From: Oceanobacillus sojae
Lineage (GTDB): Bacteria > Bacillota > Bacilli > Bacillales > Amphibacillaceae
NCBI RefSeq assembly: GCF_007991515.1
Contig: NZ_BJYM01000003.1
Coordinates: forward strand, 248,001 to 312,000
Length of the DNA stretch: 64,000 bases
Reading direction: 5' to 3'
Shown here: positions 16,614 to 24,675 of the stretch, piece by piece
How the letters are laid out: every line of letters starts with the position of its first letter
Position numbering within the stretch: the stretch's first letter is position 1
The notes under the pieces: model-generated
Told to the model about the DNA's origin: nothing
The model's input: the letters and a program-made list of their open reading frames with translations, nothing else
Databases searched by the model: none
Made by a program: the position numbers and the translations under genes

Positions 16614-18305
16614 ATGAAGCAGAGTAAATCGATAAAAGACTATTTGAAAAAAACATTTTTAAAATATACAGTGATTATTATTTTCTTATTAGTATTCGTG
16701 TTTTTAATCTCACTGTGTGTTGTCTTTAATTATTCGGTTATAAAAGTTAACAGAGAAGCGGGAGAGGCGTTAGAGAATGAACTGACAGAGGAATTTGAAG
16801 GATATAGGGAAGGTATTGAAGAACTTTCGTTAAATAAGGAGATTGTTCAGGCACTAGAAAACAACGAGGTAGATTCGTATGTGAATAAATTGTTATATGA
16901 ATTTAAAAACAGCCGGAATATCTCATCGGATTTTGTTTTGATAAATGGTAACGAAGAAATTGTGTCAACAAGCTTTCATCAGGATGATGAAGAAATTCTT
17001 TCCGATCATGTATTTCTTAGATTACTGGCTAATGAATTAAAACAAATACATTATAAGGAACAGACGATTCATAACCGGATTTTCGGAGAATCAAGAAGCT
17101 ATTCCTATTATTTTTCAACTGCTGTATCAAACGGTGCTAAGAATGTAGGATATCTTATCTTTTTCATAGATGATTTTATTGATACCAGTGTTGATAATCA
17201 ACTTGTATATATAACAGACCAATATGATAATGTCATTGCTAAAACAAACAATTATCATATTGATTCACTTGGCAAATTCACTGTGGATAATGGTCAAAAT
17301 TTAGTGAAAATAGATGAAAATTACTTCTATATGAATAAACAGCCCGCAATGAATAATCAACTAAATATCATCACTTTATCTATTATCAATGTATATAGGA
17401 ATATTTTGATATTTGGTATGGTGACCATGTTAATTAGCAGCTTTATTATCTTTTTGATAGCCAGAGTTATTATACCTAAAATATTTAAAAAGACTTTACA
17501 ACCGTTGAATGCCTTAATCGCTATTATTTCTAACGGAAATCATAAAGATATATTTAATAAATCAACTGCTGTAGACGAGTTGAATGTGATTTATAAGGAG
17601 TATACGAGCAAAATAGAGGAAATTAGAGAGCTCATTCAAAAAAATGAAGAAATAACAGAAAAGAAAAGACTGTTGGAAATTAAACATTTAGAAGCTAAGT
17701 TTAATCCGCATTTTCTATATAACGCATTGGAAATGATTAAATATGAAATTACTTTAAATCCTGATAATGCATCTGATATTGTTGTTAAAATAGCCAAGCT
17801 TATGAGATATAACACTAATTTCGGGAATACGTTAGTTCCGTTAAAGGTAGATCTGGAATATTTGATAAATTATTGTGAAATACAGAAGCTGCGTTATGGT
17901 AAAAGATTAGAGTTCAAGATTAACATTCATAACGATTTGTTAGACATACCTATTCCTAAGCTTATTTTACAGCCTTTAATAGAGAATGCGATAAAACATA
18001 ATATCGATTATAAAAACAATTTAAAAATAACATTAACTGCCCAGGAGATAAGTAATCATCTAGTCATAAATGTGATTGATAATGGTTTAGGTATCAAAGA
18101 AATTGAATTAGAAAGTCTAAAAAAGAAAATTTATCATAAAGACGAAGAAATAGAAGAGGTCAGGCAAATTGGTTTGAAAAGTACTCAGGGTATACTTAGA
18201 CTGCTTTATGGTGAAAAATATGGACTGAGAATTGAAAGCTCCTACAATGAAGGCAGTGTATTTTCTTTAGACATTCCATTAAAAGAGGTGAATAATTTTG
18301 AATAA
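16614..18305 (+). CDS. YesM/HptS-type sensor histidine kinase
   Basis: The 563-residue kinase has one membrane helix near residues 17-40, an extracellular sensor region, and a second helix near 260-290. A linker and the His_kinase domain follow, with His366 in FNPHFLYNALE. The ATPase domain includes ENAIKHN and VIDNGLGI. This layout is typical of the LytS/YesM family that senses extracytoplasmic sugars or a loaded binding protein. It is followed, with an 8-base overlap, by its response regulator. By analogy with HptS it probably reads the state of the AfuA/HptA-like lipoprotein. Confidence 0.9.
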   Translation: MKQSKSIKDYLKKTFLKYTVIIIFLLVFVFLISLCVVFNYSVIKVNREAGEALENELTEEFEGYREGIEELSLNKEIVQALENNEVDSYVNKLLYEFKNSRNISSDFVLINGNEEIVSTSFHQDDEEILSDHVFLRLLANELKQIHYKEQTIHNRIFGESRSYSYYFSTAVSNGAKNVGYLIFFIDDFIDTSVDNQLVYITDQYDNVIAKTNNYHIDSLGKFTVDNGQNLVKIDENYFYMNKQPAMNNQLNIITLSIINVYRNILIFGMVTMLISSFIIFLIARVIIPKIFKKTLQPLNALIAIISNGNHKDIFNKSTAVDELNVIYKEYTSKIEEIRELIQKNEEITEKKRLLEIKHLEAKFNPHFLYNALEMIKYEITLNPDNASDIVVKIAKLMRYNTNFGNTLVPLKVDLEYLINYCEIQKLRYGKRLEFKINIHNDLLDIPIPKLILQPLIENAIKHNIDYKNNLKITLTAQEISNHLVINVIDNGLGIKEIELESLKKKIYHKDEEIEEVRQIGLKSTQGILRLLYGEKYGLRIESSYNEGSVFSLDIPLKEVNNFE

Positions 18306-19068
18306 GGTATTGTTAGTTGAAGATGAACCTATTATTCAAAAGGGTCTCCAATATAAAATGAACTGGTTACAATTAAACTGTGTAGTGGTGGGATGTGCAG
18401 ATAACGGAAATATAGGAAAGGAAATGATAGATAAATTAAAGCCGGATATAGTCATAACGGATATAAGAATGCCTTTTAAAGATGGAATAGAAATGTTGAA
18501 GGAGACAGTAGGAAATCATAAATTTGAAGCTATTATATTGACTGGTTATGATGAATTTAATTATGCGAAACAGGCAATCAGGCTGGGTGTCCATGATTAT
18601 TTATTAAAACCGGTAGATATGGAGGAACTGGGAGAGGTAATTAAAAATCTTATTTTTAAAATTGAGGAGAAAAAAACGAAGGATAATTATAAAGTTAATT
18701 CATTATTATATAAAGAACTGTTGAATATTAATCTTAATGTTGCTGAAACATCAAGCTATGTGATAGAAACGATTGATTTTATTAAAAAAAATTATGCCAC
18801 TAAGATAAACTTTAAAGATTTATGTGATAATTTAGGGGTTTCGAATGTATTTTTAAGTGCCAAATTTAAAAGTGAAACAAACTACAGTCTAAATGATTTT
18901 TTAAATAGATACAGGCTGCTGAAAGCTGTTGAATTGCTTCAAAATGATAAGGTTTTAGTTTATGAGGTAGCAGAAGAGGTAGGCTTTAGTGAATATAAAT
19001 ACTTCAGTCAGGTATTCAAAAAGTATATTGGAATGCCGCCAAAGCAGTTTTTACATCAAGAGTTTTAG
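18298..19068 (+). CDS. AraC-type response regulator (YesN/HptR class)
   Basis: This 256-residue regulator has a receiver domain with Asp9, the phosphorylated Asp55 (ITDIRMP) and Lys104 in LLKPVD. The C-terminal AraC helix-turn-helix pair spans about residues 155-250 and ends in FSEYKYFSQVFKKYIGMPP. The start is TTG, eight bases after AAGAGGTG, inside the end of the kinase gene. At this length it matches staphylococcal HptR rather than the longer YesN. The likely target is the direct repeat pair at 12580-12609 upstream of the importer. Confidence 0.9.
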   Translation: MNKVLLVEDEPIIQKGLQYKMNWLQLNCVVVGCADNGNIGKEMIDKLKPDIVITDIRMPFKDGIEMLKETVGNHKFEAIILTGYDEFNYAKQAIRLGVHDYLLKPVDMEELGEVIKNLIFKIEEKKTKDNYKVNSLLYKELLNINLNVAETSSYVIETIDFIKKNYATKINFKDLCDNLGVSNVFLSAKFKSETNYSLNDFLNRYRLLKAVELLQNDKVLVYEVAEEVGFSEYKYFSQVFKKYIGMPPKQFLHQEF

Positions 19069-19080
19069 AAAAGGTATTTA

Positions 19081-19140
19081 AAAAAGAGACATTACATTAG
19101 GAGAGATACCCACCCCCCTTTGATGTTATGTCTCTTTTAA
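19081..19140. terminator. Bidirectional terminator between response regulator and amidohydrolase genes
   Basis: A 16-bp stem with one mismatch (19082-19097 with 19123-19138) encloses a C-rich 25-nt loop. A-run and T-run flank the two arms, fitting the convergent genes. Confidence 0.75.
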
Positions 19141-19164
19141 AATGTTATTTATCTAGTTCCATGA

Positions 19165-20385
19165 TTACAATTCACCAGCAGCAATATTTCCCTTAAACAT
19201 CGTTGCTACACGCTCGGAACGTCGTGCAACAGCTTCTGCTGAACAGGAAGCCTTAATAAATACAATATTTGCTTCATCACCGACTTTTGGCCAGGATTTC
19301 TTTCCATCTTTCGTTAATGTTGTTATTCCACCGGCAATGTAGCCTAATGACTGAGTCAGTGAAGGCTGATCAACCCAACGGTATATTTCTGCTAACTGGC
19401 CTAAACGTTCTAAAATATCTCCATTTCCAAAAGGAGACCAGACATCAAAGATATTGTCACAGCCGACTGCTGTCTCAACTCCTTTATTTTTTAACAGTTC
19501 GAGCGGAGGAAACTTCCGGTTGTTTGGAACACTGCTGATAATGCCGACACCGGCATCAGCAAGAATCTCTGCTAACTCCTCTGCCTGATTCAGAGAAACA
19601 TCACCAAGGCCGAATGCATGGCTGATGAATACTTTTCCTTGTAATCCAGCTTCCATGGTCAACTCTGCCAATCGTTTCATGGTAAAGGTTCCTAAATGAT
19701 CTGCATCATGTAAATGTAAGTCAATGCCGGCCCCTGCTTCCACAGCCAGTTCAATCATTGTTTGCAAGGAAGCTTCAATATCTCCGTCTACATTTGCGGG
19801 GTCAACACCACCGACATAGCTGGCTCCTTGCCTGAGAGCTTCTTTTACAAGATGCTTAGAATCGGAACGCAGTAATCCATGCTGTGGAAAAGCGACTATT
19901 TCTGAAGCCAGCCTGTTTTCAAAGCTATGCAGAGCTCTTTTTACCTCATCCAAATTCTTCAATCCTACTTCCGGATACAGATCGACATGTGTCCGGACTT
20001 TTGTTACACCGGCGTGAGAATAAATATTCAGCAATTTTTCCGCTCTTTCCCGAGTTGTTGTTGCCAATGTAGGCAGTACTTTTTTCTCTACTTCGAAACG
20101 TTCGAAAATATTTTTGGTCGGAATCACAGGCCGCCATTCATCACCTAATAAAGTTTTATCTAAATGGCAATGCTTTTCGGTGAAAGAAGGGAGAGCCAAT
20201 AGCCCTTTTGCGTTTATTTGCGGGATATTGTCGGTAATTACTTGATCAGCAGAAATAAACTGCACAATTTTCCCGTTCTTTATGAGAAGATGGGTTAATT
20301 CTGTTTCTGTTCCAGTAATATATCCATCTTCTTCTTTATAGTTTTTTTCTATTTTTACATTTTTTATCCATTGACTTGTTTGCAT
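19165..20385 (-). CDS. CodA/AtzC-like amidohydrolase, paralog 1
   Basis: This is a 406-residue metal-dependent hydrolase of the cytosine-deaminase group. It has KHCHLDKT (metal His pair), FPQHG (the Gln that reads the base in CodA), LHLHDAD, SHAF and GCDNIFDVWSPFG (catalytic Asp). Where CodA and paralog 2 have Glu as proton shuttle, this protein has Asp in HLHD. I start it at ATG 20385, ten bases after AAGGA; an upstream extension would overlap paralog 2 in another frame and looks unlike the family. It lies 29 bases behind paralog 2 in one operon. It probably deaminates a nucleobase-like or triazine-like ring; the substrate is unknown. Confidence 0.82.
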   Translation of the reverse strand: MQTSQWIKNVKIEKNYKEEDGYITGTETELTHLLIKNGKIVQFISADQVITDNIPQINAKGLLALPSFTEKHCHLDKTLLGDEWRPVIPTKNIFERFEVEKKVLPTLATTTRERAEKLLNIYSHAGVTKVRTHVDLYPEVGLKNLDEVKRALHSFENRLASEIVAFPQHGLLRSDSKHLVKEALRQGASYVGGVDPANVDGDIEASLQTMIELAVEAGAGIDLHLHDADHLGTFTMKRLAELTMEAGLQGKVFISHAFGLGDVSLNQAEELAEILADAGVGIISSVPNNRKFPPLELLKNKGVETAVGCDNIFDVWSPFGNGDILERLGQLAEIYRWVDQPSLTQSLGYIAGGITTLTKDGKKSWPKVGDEANIVFIKASCSAEAVARRSERVATMFKGNIAAGEL

Positions 20386-20414
20386 TCGATTCATTTCCTT
20401 CCATGATAGGTTTT

Positions 20415-21644
20415 TTATGGGTGCAAATTCCCTGTAACCTGCTTTCCTTGATAAAACACTGCTTTTCTTTGTGCTCTTCTGGCTACGGCTTCTGCAGAGC
20501 AGCTTGCATCTGCCAAAACAAAGTTTGCAGCATCTCCTGGTTTCGGCCACAACTGATCACCGTCTTTGCCAAGAGGTGTAATACCGCCAGTAATATATTG
20601 AAGGGTTTGTCCAAGAGAGCGTTCATCGCTTAAGCCGAAACGTTCTGCAAGCAGACCCGTTTTTTCTAAGCTGTCACCTTTCCCAAATGGCGACCAATGA
20701 TCGATAATACTATCATCACCTAAGAACACCTCGACACCTTTTTGATGTAAGAAAGGGATAGGAATCGTTTTTGATAATGAAACAGAAGAAGCAATAGAGA
20801 TGCCTTGTTGTGCAAGGATTTCTGCCATTTCATCAAGTTCATTTCCGTGAATATCGGCCAGTGCAAATGCGTGACTGAGTGTTACTCGTCCCTGCCAGCC
20901 GGCCTCCTCTGTCAGCGCCGCTAATCGTTTCATTGTAAAAATACCTAATTGTCCAGCTTCATGCAGATGAATATCAATTTTCGCGTTTCCTTCTACAGCA
21001 AGTTCCATAACTGTTTGTAAGGATTTTTCTACATCACCGTCAATGCTGGCAGGATCAACGCCTCCCACATAACCGGCACCGTTTCGTAATGCGTCCCGGA
21101 TCAAGCTGGCTGCATTGCTTCTGAGCATGCCTTGTTGCGGGAAAGCGACAATTTCTACAAAAGCTTTATCTTGATAGTCCTCTGAGGCGCACAGAAGGGT
21201 TTCTAAATTATGCAGTCCTTCGATTGGCCCGACATTACAGTGAGAACGAATATGTGTTGTGCCCGCAGATAGAAGTAAATCTATTAATTTCTTTGCTCTG
21301 TCAGCAGCTTGAGACTGTAATTCCGGGATCAGCTTCTCCTCCTCCTGCAGCCTTGTCCAAATACCATTTTCAGGAATAGTGGGAGCCTTCCACTTCCCGC
21401 CATAATAGGTTTTATCCAGATGAATATGCATGTCCCTGAATGATGGGAGCATCAGATATTGCTTTGCATCATATTTAGGCAGATCAGATGTAATTGATAC
21501 TTTAGCTGGTAAAATTTCTTTTATTTTCCCATTCTCAATCTGGATATGAAATGTATCTGTCTGTGTACCGGAAATTACTCCATGCTGCAGCTGATATCCT
21601 GTTTCCAGTGTAGCATTTGTTAACCAATAAGCTTTAGCACTCAA
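20415..21644 (-). CDS. CodA/AtzC-like amidohydrolase, paralog 2
   Basis: The 409-residue hydrolase has MHIHLDKT, FPQQG, IHLHEAG, SHAF and GDDSIIDHWSPFG, so all CodA-type active-site positions are filled, including the Glu shuttle. It aligns along its whole length with the next gene, from LPSF to the ASCSAEAVARR block, so the pair is a tandem duplication. The start is TTG with GGAGGG eight bases upstream. It is divergent from a MarR regulator and an MFS transporter, which suggests a small import-and-deaminate cassette. Substrates could be cytosine, methylcytosine, isocytosine or a pterin; the sequence does not decide. Confidence 0.84.
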   Translation of the reverse strand: MSAKAYWLTNATLETGYQLQHGVISGTQTDTFHIQIENGKIKEILPAKVSITSDLPKYDAKQYLMLPSFRDMHIHLDKTYYGGKWKAPTIPENGIWTRLQEEEKLIPELQSQAADRAKKLIDLLLSAGTTHIRSHCNVGPIEGLHNLETLLCASEDYQDKAFVEIVAFPQQGMLRSNAASLIRDALRNGAGYVGGVDPASIDGDVEKSLQTVMELAVEGNAKIDIHLHEAGQLGIFTMKRLAALTEEAGWQGRVTLSHAFALADIHGNELDEMAEILAQQGISIASSVSLSKTIPIPFLHQKGVEVFLGDDSIIDHWSPFGKGDSLEKTGLLAERFGLSDERSLGQTLQYITGGITPLGKDGDQLWPKPGDAANFVLADASCSAEAVARRAQRKAVFYQGKQVTGNLHP

Positions 21645-21771
21645 TAGGAAACCCTCCTTTATTCTTTAAAAGAAGAAATTATTCTCTTTCTTACCTTATG
21701 CTATCATAGGCATCTGTAAAGAAGAAGAAAATAGGTGTTTTCAATGTGTGCGTTTACATAAAAAGAAGGTC

Positions 21772-21829
21772 TTGACAAACAAAAAAATAAGTTGTATAGT
21801 TACCTAGGTTAATAGTTACCCTAGTTAAT
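21772..21829 (+). promoter_or_regulatory. marR promoter with tandem MarR-type operators
   Basis: TTGACA (21772-21777) and TATAGT (21795-21800) are 17 bases apart. Two 17-nt copies of TAGTTACC-NNN-GTTAAT-like sequence (21797-21813 and 21813-21829), each close to palindromic around CTAG, cover the -10 and start region. This is what an autoregulated MarR gene should look like. Confidence 0.72.
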
Positions 21830-21849
21830 TATTTTTCGGAGGGAAGTAA

Positions 21850-22254
21850 ATGGAAGGCTTATTCCGGCAATATATAAGAATTTACCGGCCGTTAATGAAA
21901 AGTCTGAACGAGCTGCTGGAAAAATATCAGCTCTCTTATTCATTATGGCAGGTTATTGTGTACTTAAAAGATGAAGGAACCTCCACACTGGTTGATATCT
22001 CTAATTATTACCAAGTAGAAAAGCCAAGTATTACAAGACGTGTTCACCGATTACAGGAGCTGGGTTTGATTGACGAAGTCCCGAGTGCCAATCGGAGAGA
22101 GAAAATCATGGAATTGACTACTGAAGGAAAACGGATTTATCAAATATGCAGAGAAGAGATTACAGCTTTGGAGCATCATATTTCTAAGGGGCTATCGGAA
22201 GAAGAGCAGCAGACTGCTTTTCAATTTTTAATGAAGATTCAAGATAATATATAA
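21850..22254 (+). CDS. MarR-family transcriptional regulator
   Basis: The 134-residue protein has the winged helix TLVDISNYYQVEKPSITRRV, the wing LIDEVPSANRREKIMELT, and dimer helices at both ends. It most likely represses its own gene and the MFS gene, and perhaps the divergent amidohydrolases, and is released by a small ligand. The start has a strong CGGAGGG site. The MFS gene follows 19 bases later, as in B. subtilis yusO-yusP. Confidence 0.9.
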   Translation: MEGLFRQYIRIYRPLMKSLNELLEKYQLSYSLWQVIVYLKDEGTSTLVDISNYYQVEKPSITRRVHRLQELGLIDEVPSANRREKIMELTTEGKRIYQICREEITALEHHISKGLSEEEQQTAFQFLMKIQDNI

Positions 22255-22273
22255 AGTAAAGAAGGGTTTTGTA

Positions 22274-23482
22274 GTGAGTAACAAATCGAAGTTATGGACA
22301 AAAGATTTTATTATTGTGTCTGCAGTTAATTTTTTATTGACACTTGTTTTTTATCTTCTTGTTGTTGTGATGGGAGTTTACGCAGCAGAGGAATTTAATA
22401 CATCCGCAAGTGAGTCTGGATTAGTGGTTGGTATATTTATTGTCGGCGCACTGATTGGGCGTCTTTTTATTGGCCGTTATATTGAAAAATTTGGTCAGAA
22501 AACAACATTGTTTATCGGGGTTATTATATTTATTTTGGCTACTGCTTTATATTTCTTTAATTTTGGTATCGGCTTTTTACTTCTTAACCGGTTTATCCAT
22601 GGTATTGGGCTTGGTTTTGCAAGCACAGCGACTGGTACTATTGTAGCTCAAATCATTCCGGCTGAACGGAAGGGAGAGGGGATTGGCTACTACAGTATGA
22701 GTGCCACCCTGTCCACTGCTTTAGGACCGTTCGTAGGTTTATATATGAGCCAGCACACCAGTATGCAAGGAATATTTGGTCTTTGCTTAACAATAGGTGT
22801 TATCAGTTTCTTAACAGTCTTTTTTGTGAGAATACCAGTTATTAAGGAAACAGAGGAGGAAAAAGCTATAGAAAAAGAGGAAGAAGGGCATTTTATTGCT
22901 CAATTTGTAGAGCCAAGAGCTGTGCCGATTGCAATCATCACACTTATTTTAGCGCTTTGCTATTCCAGTGTGCTATCCTTCCTTAATTCCTATGCGATAG
23001 AACTGGATCTTGTAAGTACAGCAAGTGTATTTTTCCTTGTTTATTCCATTGCTGTATTACTTTCACGTCCATTTACCGGGCGTTTAATAGATTTAAAAGG
23101 ATCAAACATTGTTATGTATCCTGCATTTGTTCTGTTTACAATCGGTATGATTGTACTAGGCTTTGCACATAGCGGATTTACACTATTACTGGCGGGTGTA
23201 TTAATTGGGCTTGGCTTTGGTAATATGCAATCCTGTACACAGGCTATTGCAGTCAAACTGACACCGCCGCATCGTATGGGGCTGGCAACATCCACCTTCT
23301 TTATCTTCTTAGACGGAGGATTGGGCTTTGGACCATATTTGCTTGGGTTTATTGCACCAGTCATTGGGTACAGCACGCTTTATATCGTGTTAGGTATCGT
23401 TGTTCTGGCAACAGCAGGATTATACACTGTTTTGCACGGCAAAAAAGCTACCTCCGCACAATCACAAGCGTTGGCACAGTAA
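22274..23482 (+). CDS. Major facilitator superfamily transporter
   Basis: This 402-residue protein has twelve predicted membrane helices. The family loop GRLFIGRYIEKFGQKT lies between helices 2 and 3 and its repeat SRPFTGRLIDLKGS in the second half. It has an acidic central loop near residues 195-210. The start is GTG. Linked to a MarR gene, it could be a drug exporter of the YusP/YwoG kind or an importer of the ring compound handled by the amidohydrolases. Direction and substrate cannot be read from sequence. A terminator follows. Confidence 0.88.
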   Translation: MSNKSKLWTKDFIIVSAVNFLLTLVFYLLVVVMGVYAAEEFNTSASESGLVVGIFIVGALIGRLFIGRYIEKFGQKTTLFIGVIIFILATALYFFNFGIGFLLLNRFIHGIGLGFASTATGTIVAQIIPAERKGEGIGYYSMSATLSTALGPFVGLYMSQHTSMQGIFGLCLTIGVISFLTVFFVRIPVIKETEEEKAIEKEEEGHFIAQFVEPRAVPIAIITLILALCYSSVLSFLNSYAIELDLVSTASVFFLVYSIAVLLSRPFTGRLIDLKGSNIVMYPAFVLFTIGMIVLGFAHSGFTLLLAGVLIGLGFGNMQSCTQAIAVKLTPPHRMGLATSTFFIFLDGGLGFGPYLLGFIAPVIGYSTLYIVLGIVVLATAGLYTVLHGKKATSAQSQALAQ

Positions 23483-23485
23483 AAG

Positions 23486-23538
23486 AAGAAACCTGTATTT
23501 TCTGTATTTCGCACAGAGAATGCAGGTTTCTTTTATTT
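23486..23538. terminator. Bidirectional terminator after the MFS gene
   Basis: An 18-bp stem with two G-T pairs (23488-23505 with 23513-23530) has a 7-nt loop and TTTTATTT tail. The convergent nucleotidyltransferase ends 16 bases beyond. Confidence 0.82.
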
Positions 23539-23553
23539 AAATTTTTAACTATC

Positions 23554-24102
23554 TTATAACGATAGATAATAATGTATTTTATTTTTCACTGGTCCCGGTA
23601 AAGGTTGTTTCAATGCTTTCATTAGCAAATCAGGATGGGCAATTCTTTTTTCATTAAAGTGCTGTTCAATGAGATCGACCTTTTCTTTTCTGTTTGGCAT
23701 TAAACTATATAGTACATACCAGTCTTCTAAGGATGACAAGTATATGGTTTTCCCATTAAAGCTTGTGCTATCTACAATATTATTTTTCTCAAACTCAAGT
23801 TTATAAATTCCTTCCTCATGTATGATAGAAAAACCGCCCATTAAATCAACAGAAGTATTTCCTATCGTATACTTAGCAAAGAACGCTGTTTTAAAAGGTG
23901 CAGAACGAACAGCTTCTTTTCTTTCCCCCAGATTATCCAGCACTTTGCCGGCAAGAGTAGCATGATTTTCCGAAACTAAGAGATCAATATCATTTGGATT
24001 ATCTATTATTCCGTGCATATGAAGCATTAATGAGCCGCCAAGTCCCCAGACTATATTATTATCGTTTAATATATCGGCTGTCTTTGCTAGAGAAGATAAC
24101 AA
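23554..24102 (-). CDS. Nucleotidyltransferase-fold protein (orphan)
   Basis: The 182-residue protein carries GLGGSLMLHMHG and NDIDLLV, the GS...DxD pattern of the pol-beta nucleotidyltransferase fold, followed by a helical tail. Relatives include aminoglycoside nucleotidyltransferases of the ANT(2'')/LinB type and toxin-antitoxin MNT proteins, but no HEPN partner gene lies beside it. The start appears to be TTG, nine bases after AAAGGAG. It is a single gene. Activity as a resistance enzyme is possible and unproven. Confidence 0.7.
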   Translation of the reverse strand: MLSSLAKTADILNDNNIVWGLGGSLMLHMHGIIDNPNDIDLLVSENHATLAGKVLDNLGERKEAVRSAPFKTAFFAKYTIGNTSVDLMGGFSIIHEEGIYKLEFEKNNIVDSTSFNGKTIYLSSLEDWYVLYSLMPNRKEKVDLIEQHFNEKRIAHPDLLMKALKQPLPGPVKNKIHYYLSL

Positions 24103-24494
24103 TATGTTAATCTCCTTTCTTTCTGTTATTTATTTTCATCATAACATTCATTAGAGAAGATTTAATGAAATAATAATGGAGATTATCTGCATTCTATTTA
24201 AATAGTAAACCATTTTAAAATAAGCTAATTGAAATTGATATGAATAAATTATGAAATTAATCTCTTTTTCTTAAATTCAATGTATAAATCTGTAAGGATT
24301 TATAGTATAATGAACTCAAATAACCTTCTTGCTGTTATATAGAAATGAGTACTATCTGGCTGGGCAGGAAATTTGTCTATATCTTCAGATTTTAGAATAT
24401 TTTGTTATTTAAACTGGATTCTTTTAGAAAGTTTAAACACCGGCCGGAGAGCAAAATAGAATATATTTCAAGGGAATATTTTTAAACAAAACGT
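24103..24494. other. AT-rich gap upstream of the glycogen leader
   Basis: This part of the 567-bp gap has no ORF with a ribosome binding site. It holds only isolated palindromes (GTTTAAAC at 24431-24438, CCGGCCGG at 24440-24447) and no promoter I can name with confidence. Confidence 0.5.
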
Positions 24495-24581
24495 AAACAT
24501 CGCAGTCATGTTATCATGTATAACATAGAACCATTCCATATATTAACAATATATAATAATGGGGGAAAGCGATGTTTTTTT
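24495..24581 (+). ncRNA. Candidate structured leader of the pgcA-glg operon
   Basis: AAACATCGC (24495-24503) pairs with GCGATGTTT (24569-24577) and is followed by more T, seven T in all. Inside lie two independent hairpins: ATGTTAT-CATGT-ATAACAT (24508-24526), and CCAT...ATATATT-AAC-AATATAT...ATGG (24531-24562), then GGGAAA. This is a three-way junction whose closing stem doubles as a terminator-like stem, about 90 bases before the first gene. It matches no riboswitch class I know. Function is inferred from shape alone. Confidence 0.45.
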
Positions 24582-24675
24582 GTACCAATTTCTAGTATTT
24601 TCTGGAAAATATAAAGTTATTTCTAAATAGCAGTGAGAGAAGTGCATTGTTTTTAATGTTGAAGGGGGAATGTTT

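Noticed and set aside
20386-20550. N-terminal extension of amidohydrolase paralog 1
   Set aside because: The extra codons overlap the end of paralog 2 in another frame, are Cys/Arg-rich and unlike the family, and a ribosome binding site marks the later ATG at 20385.
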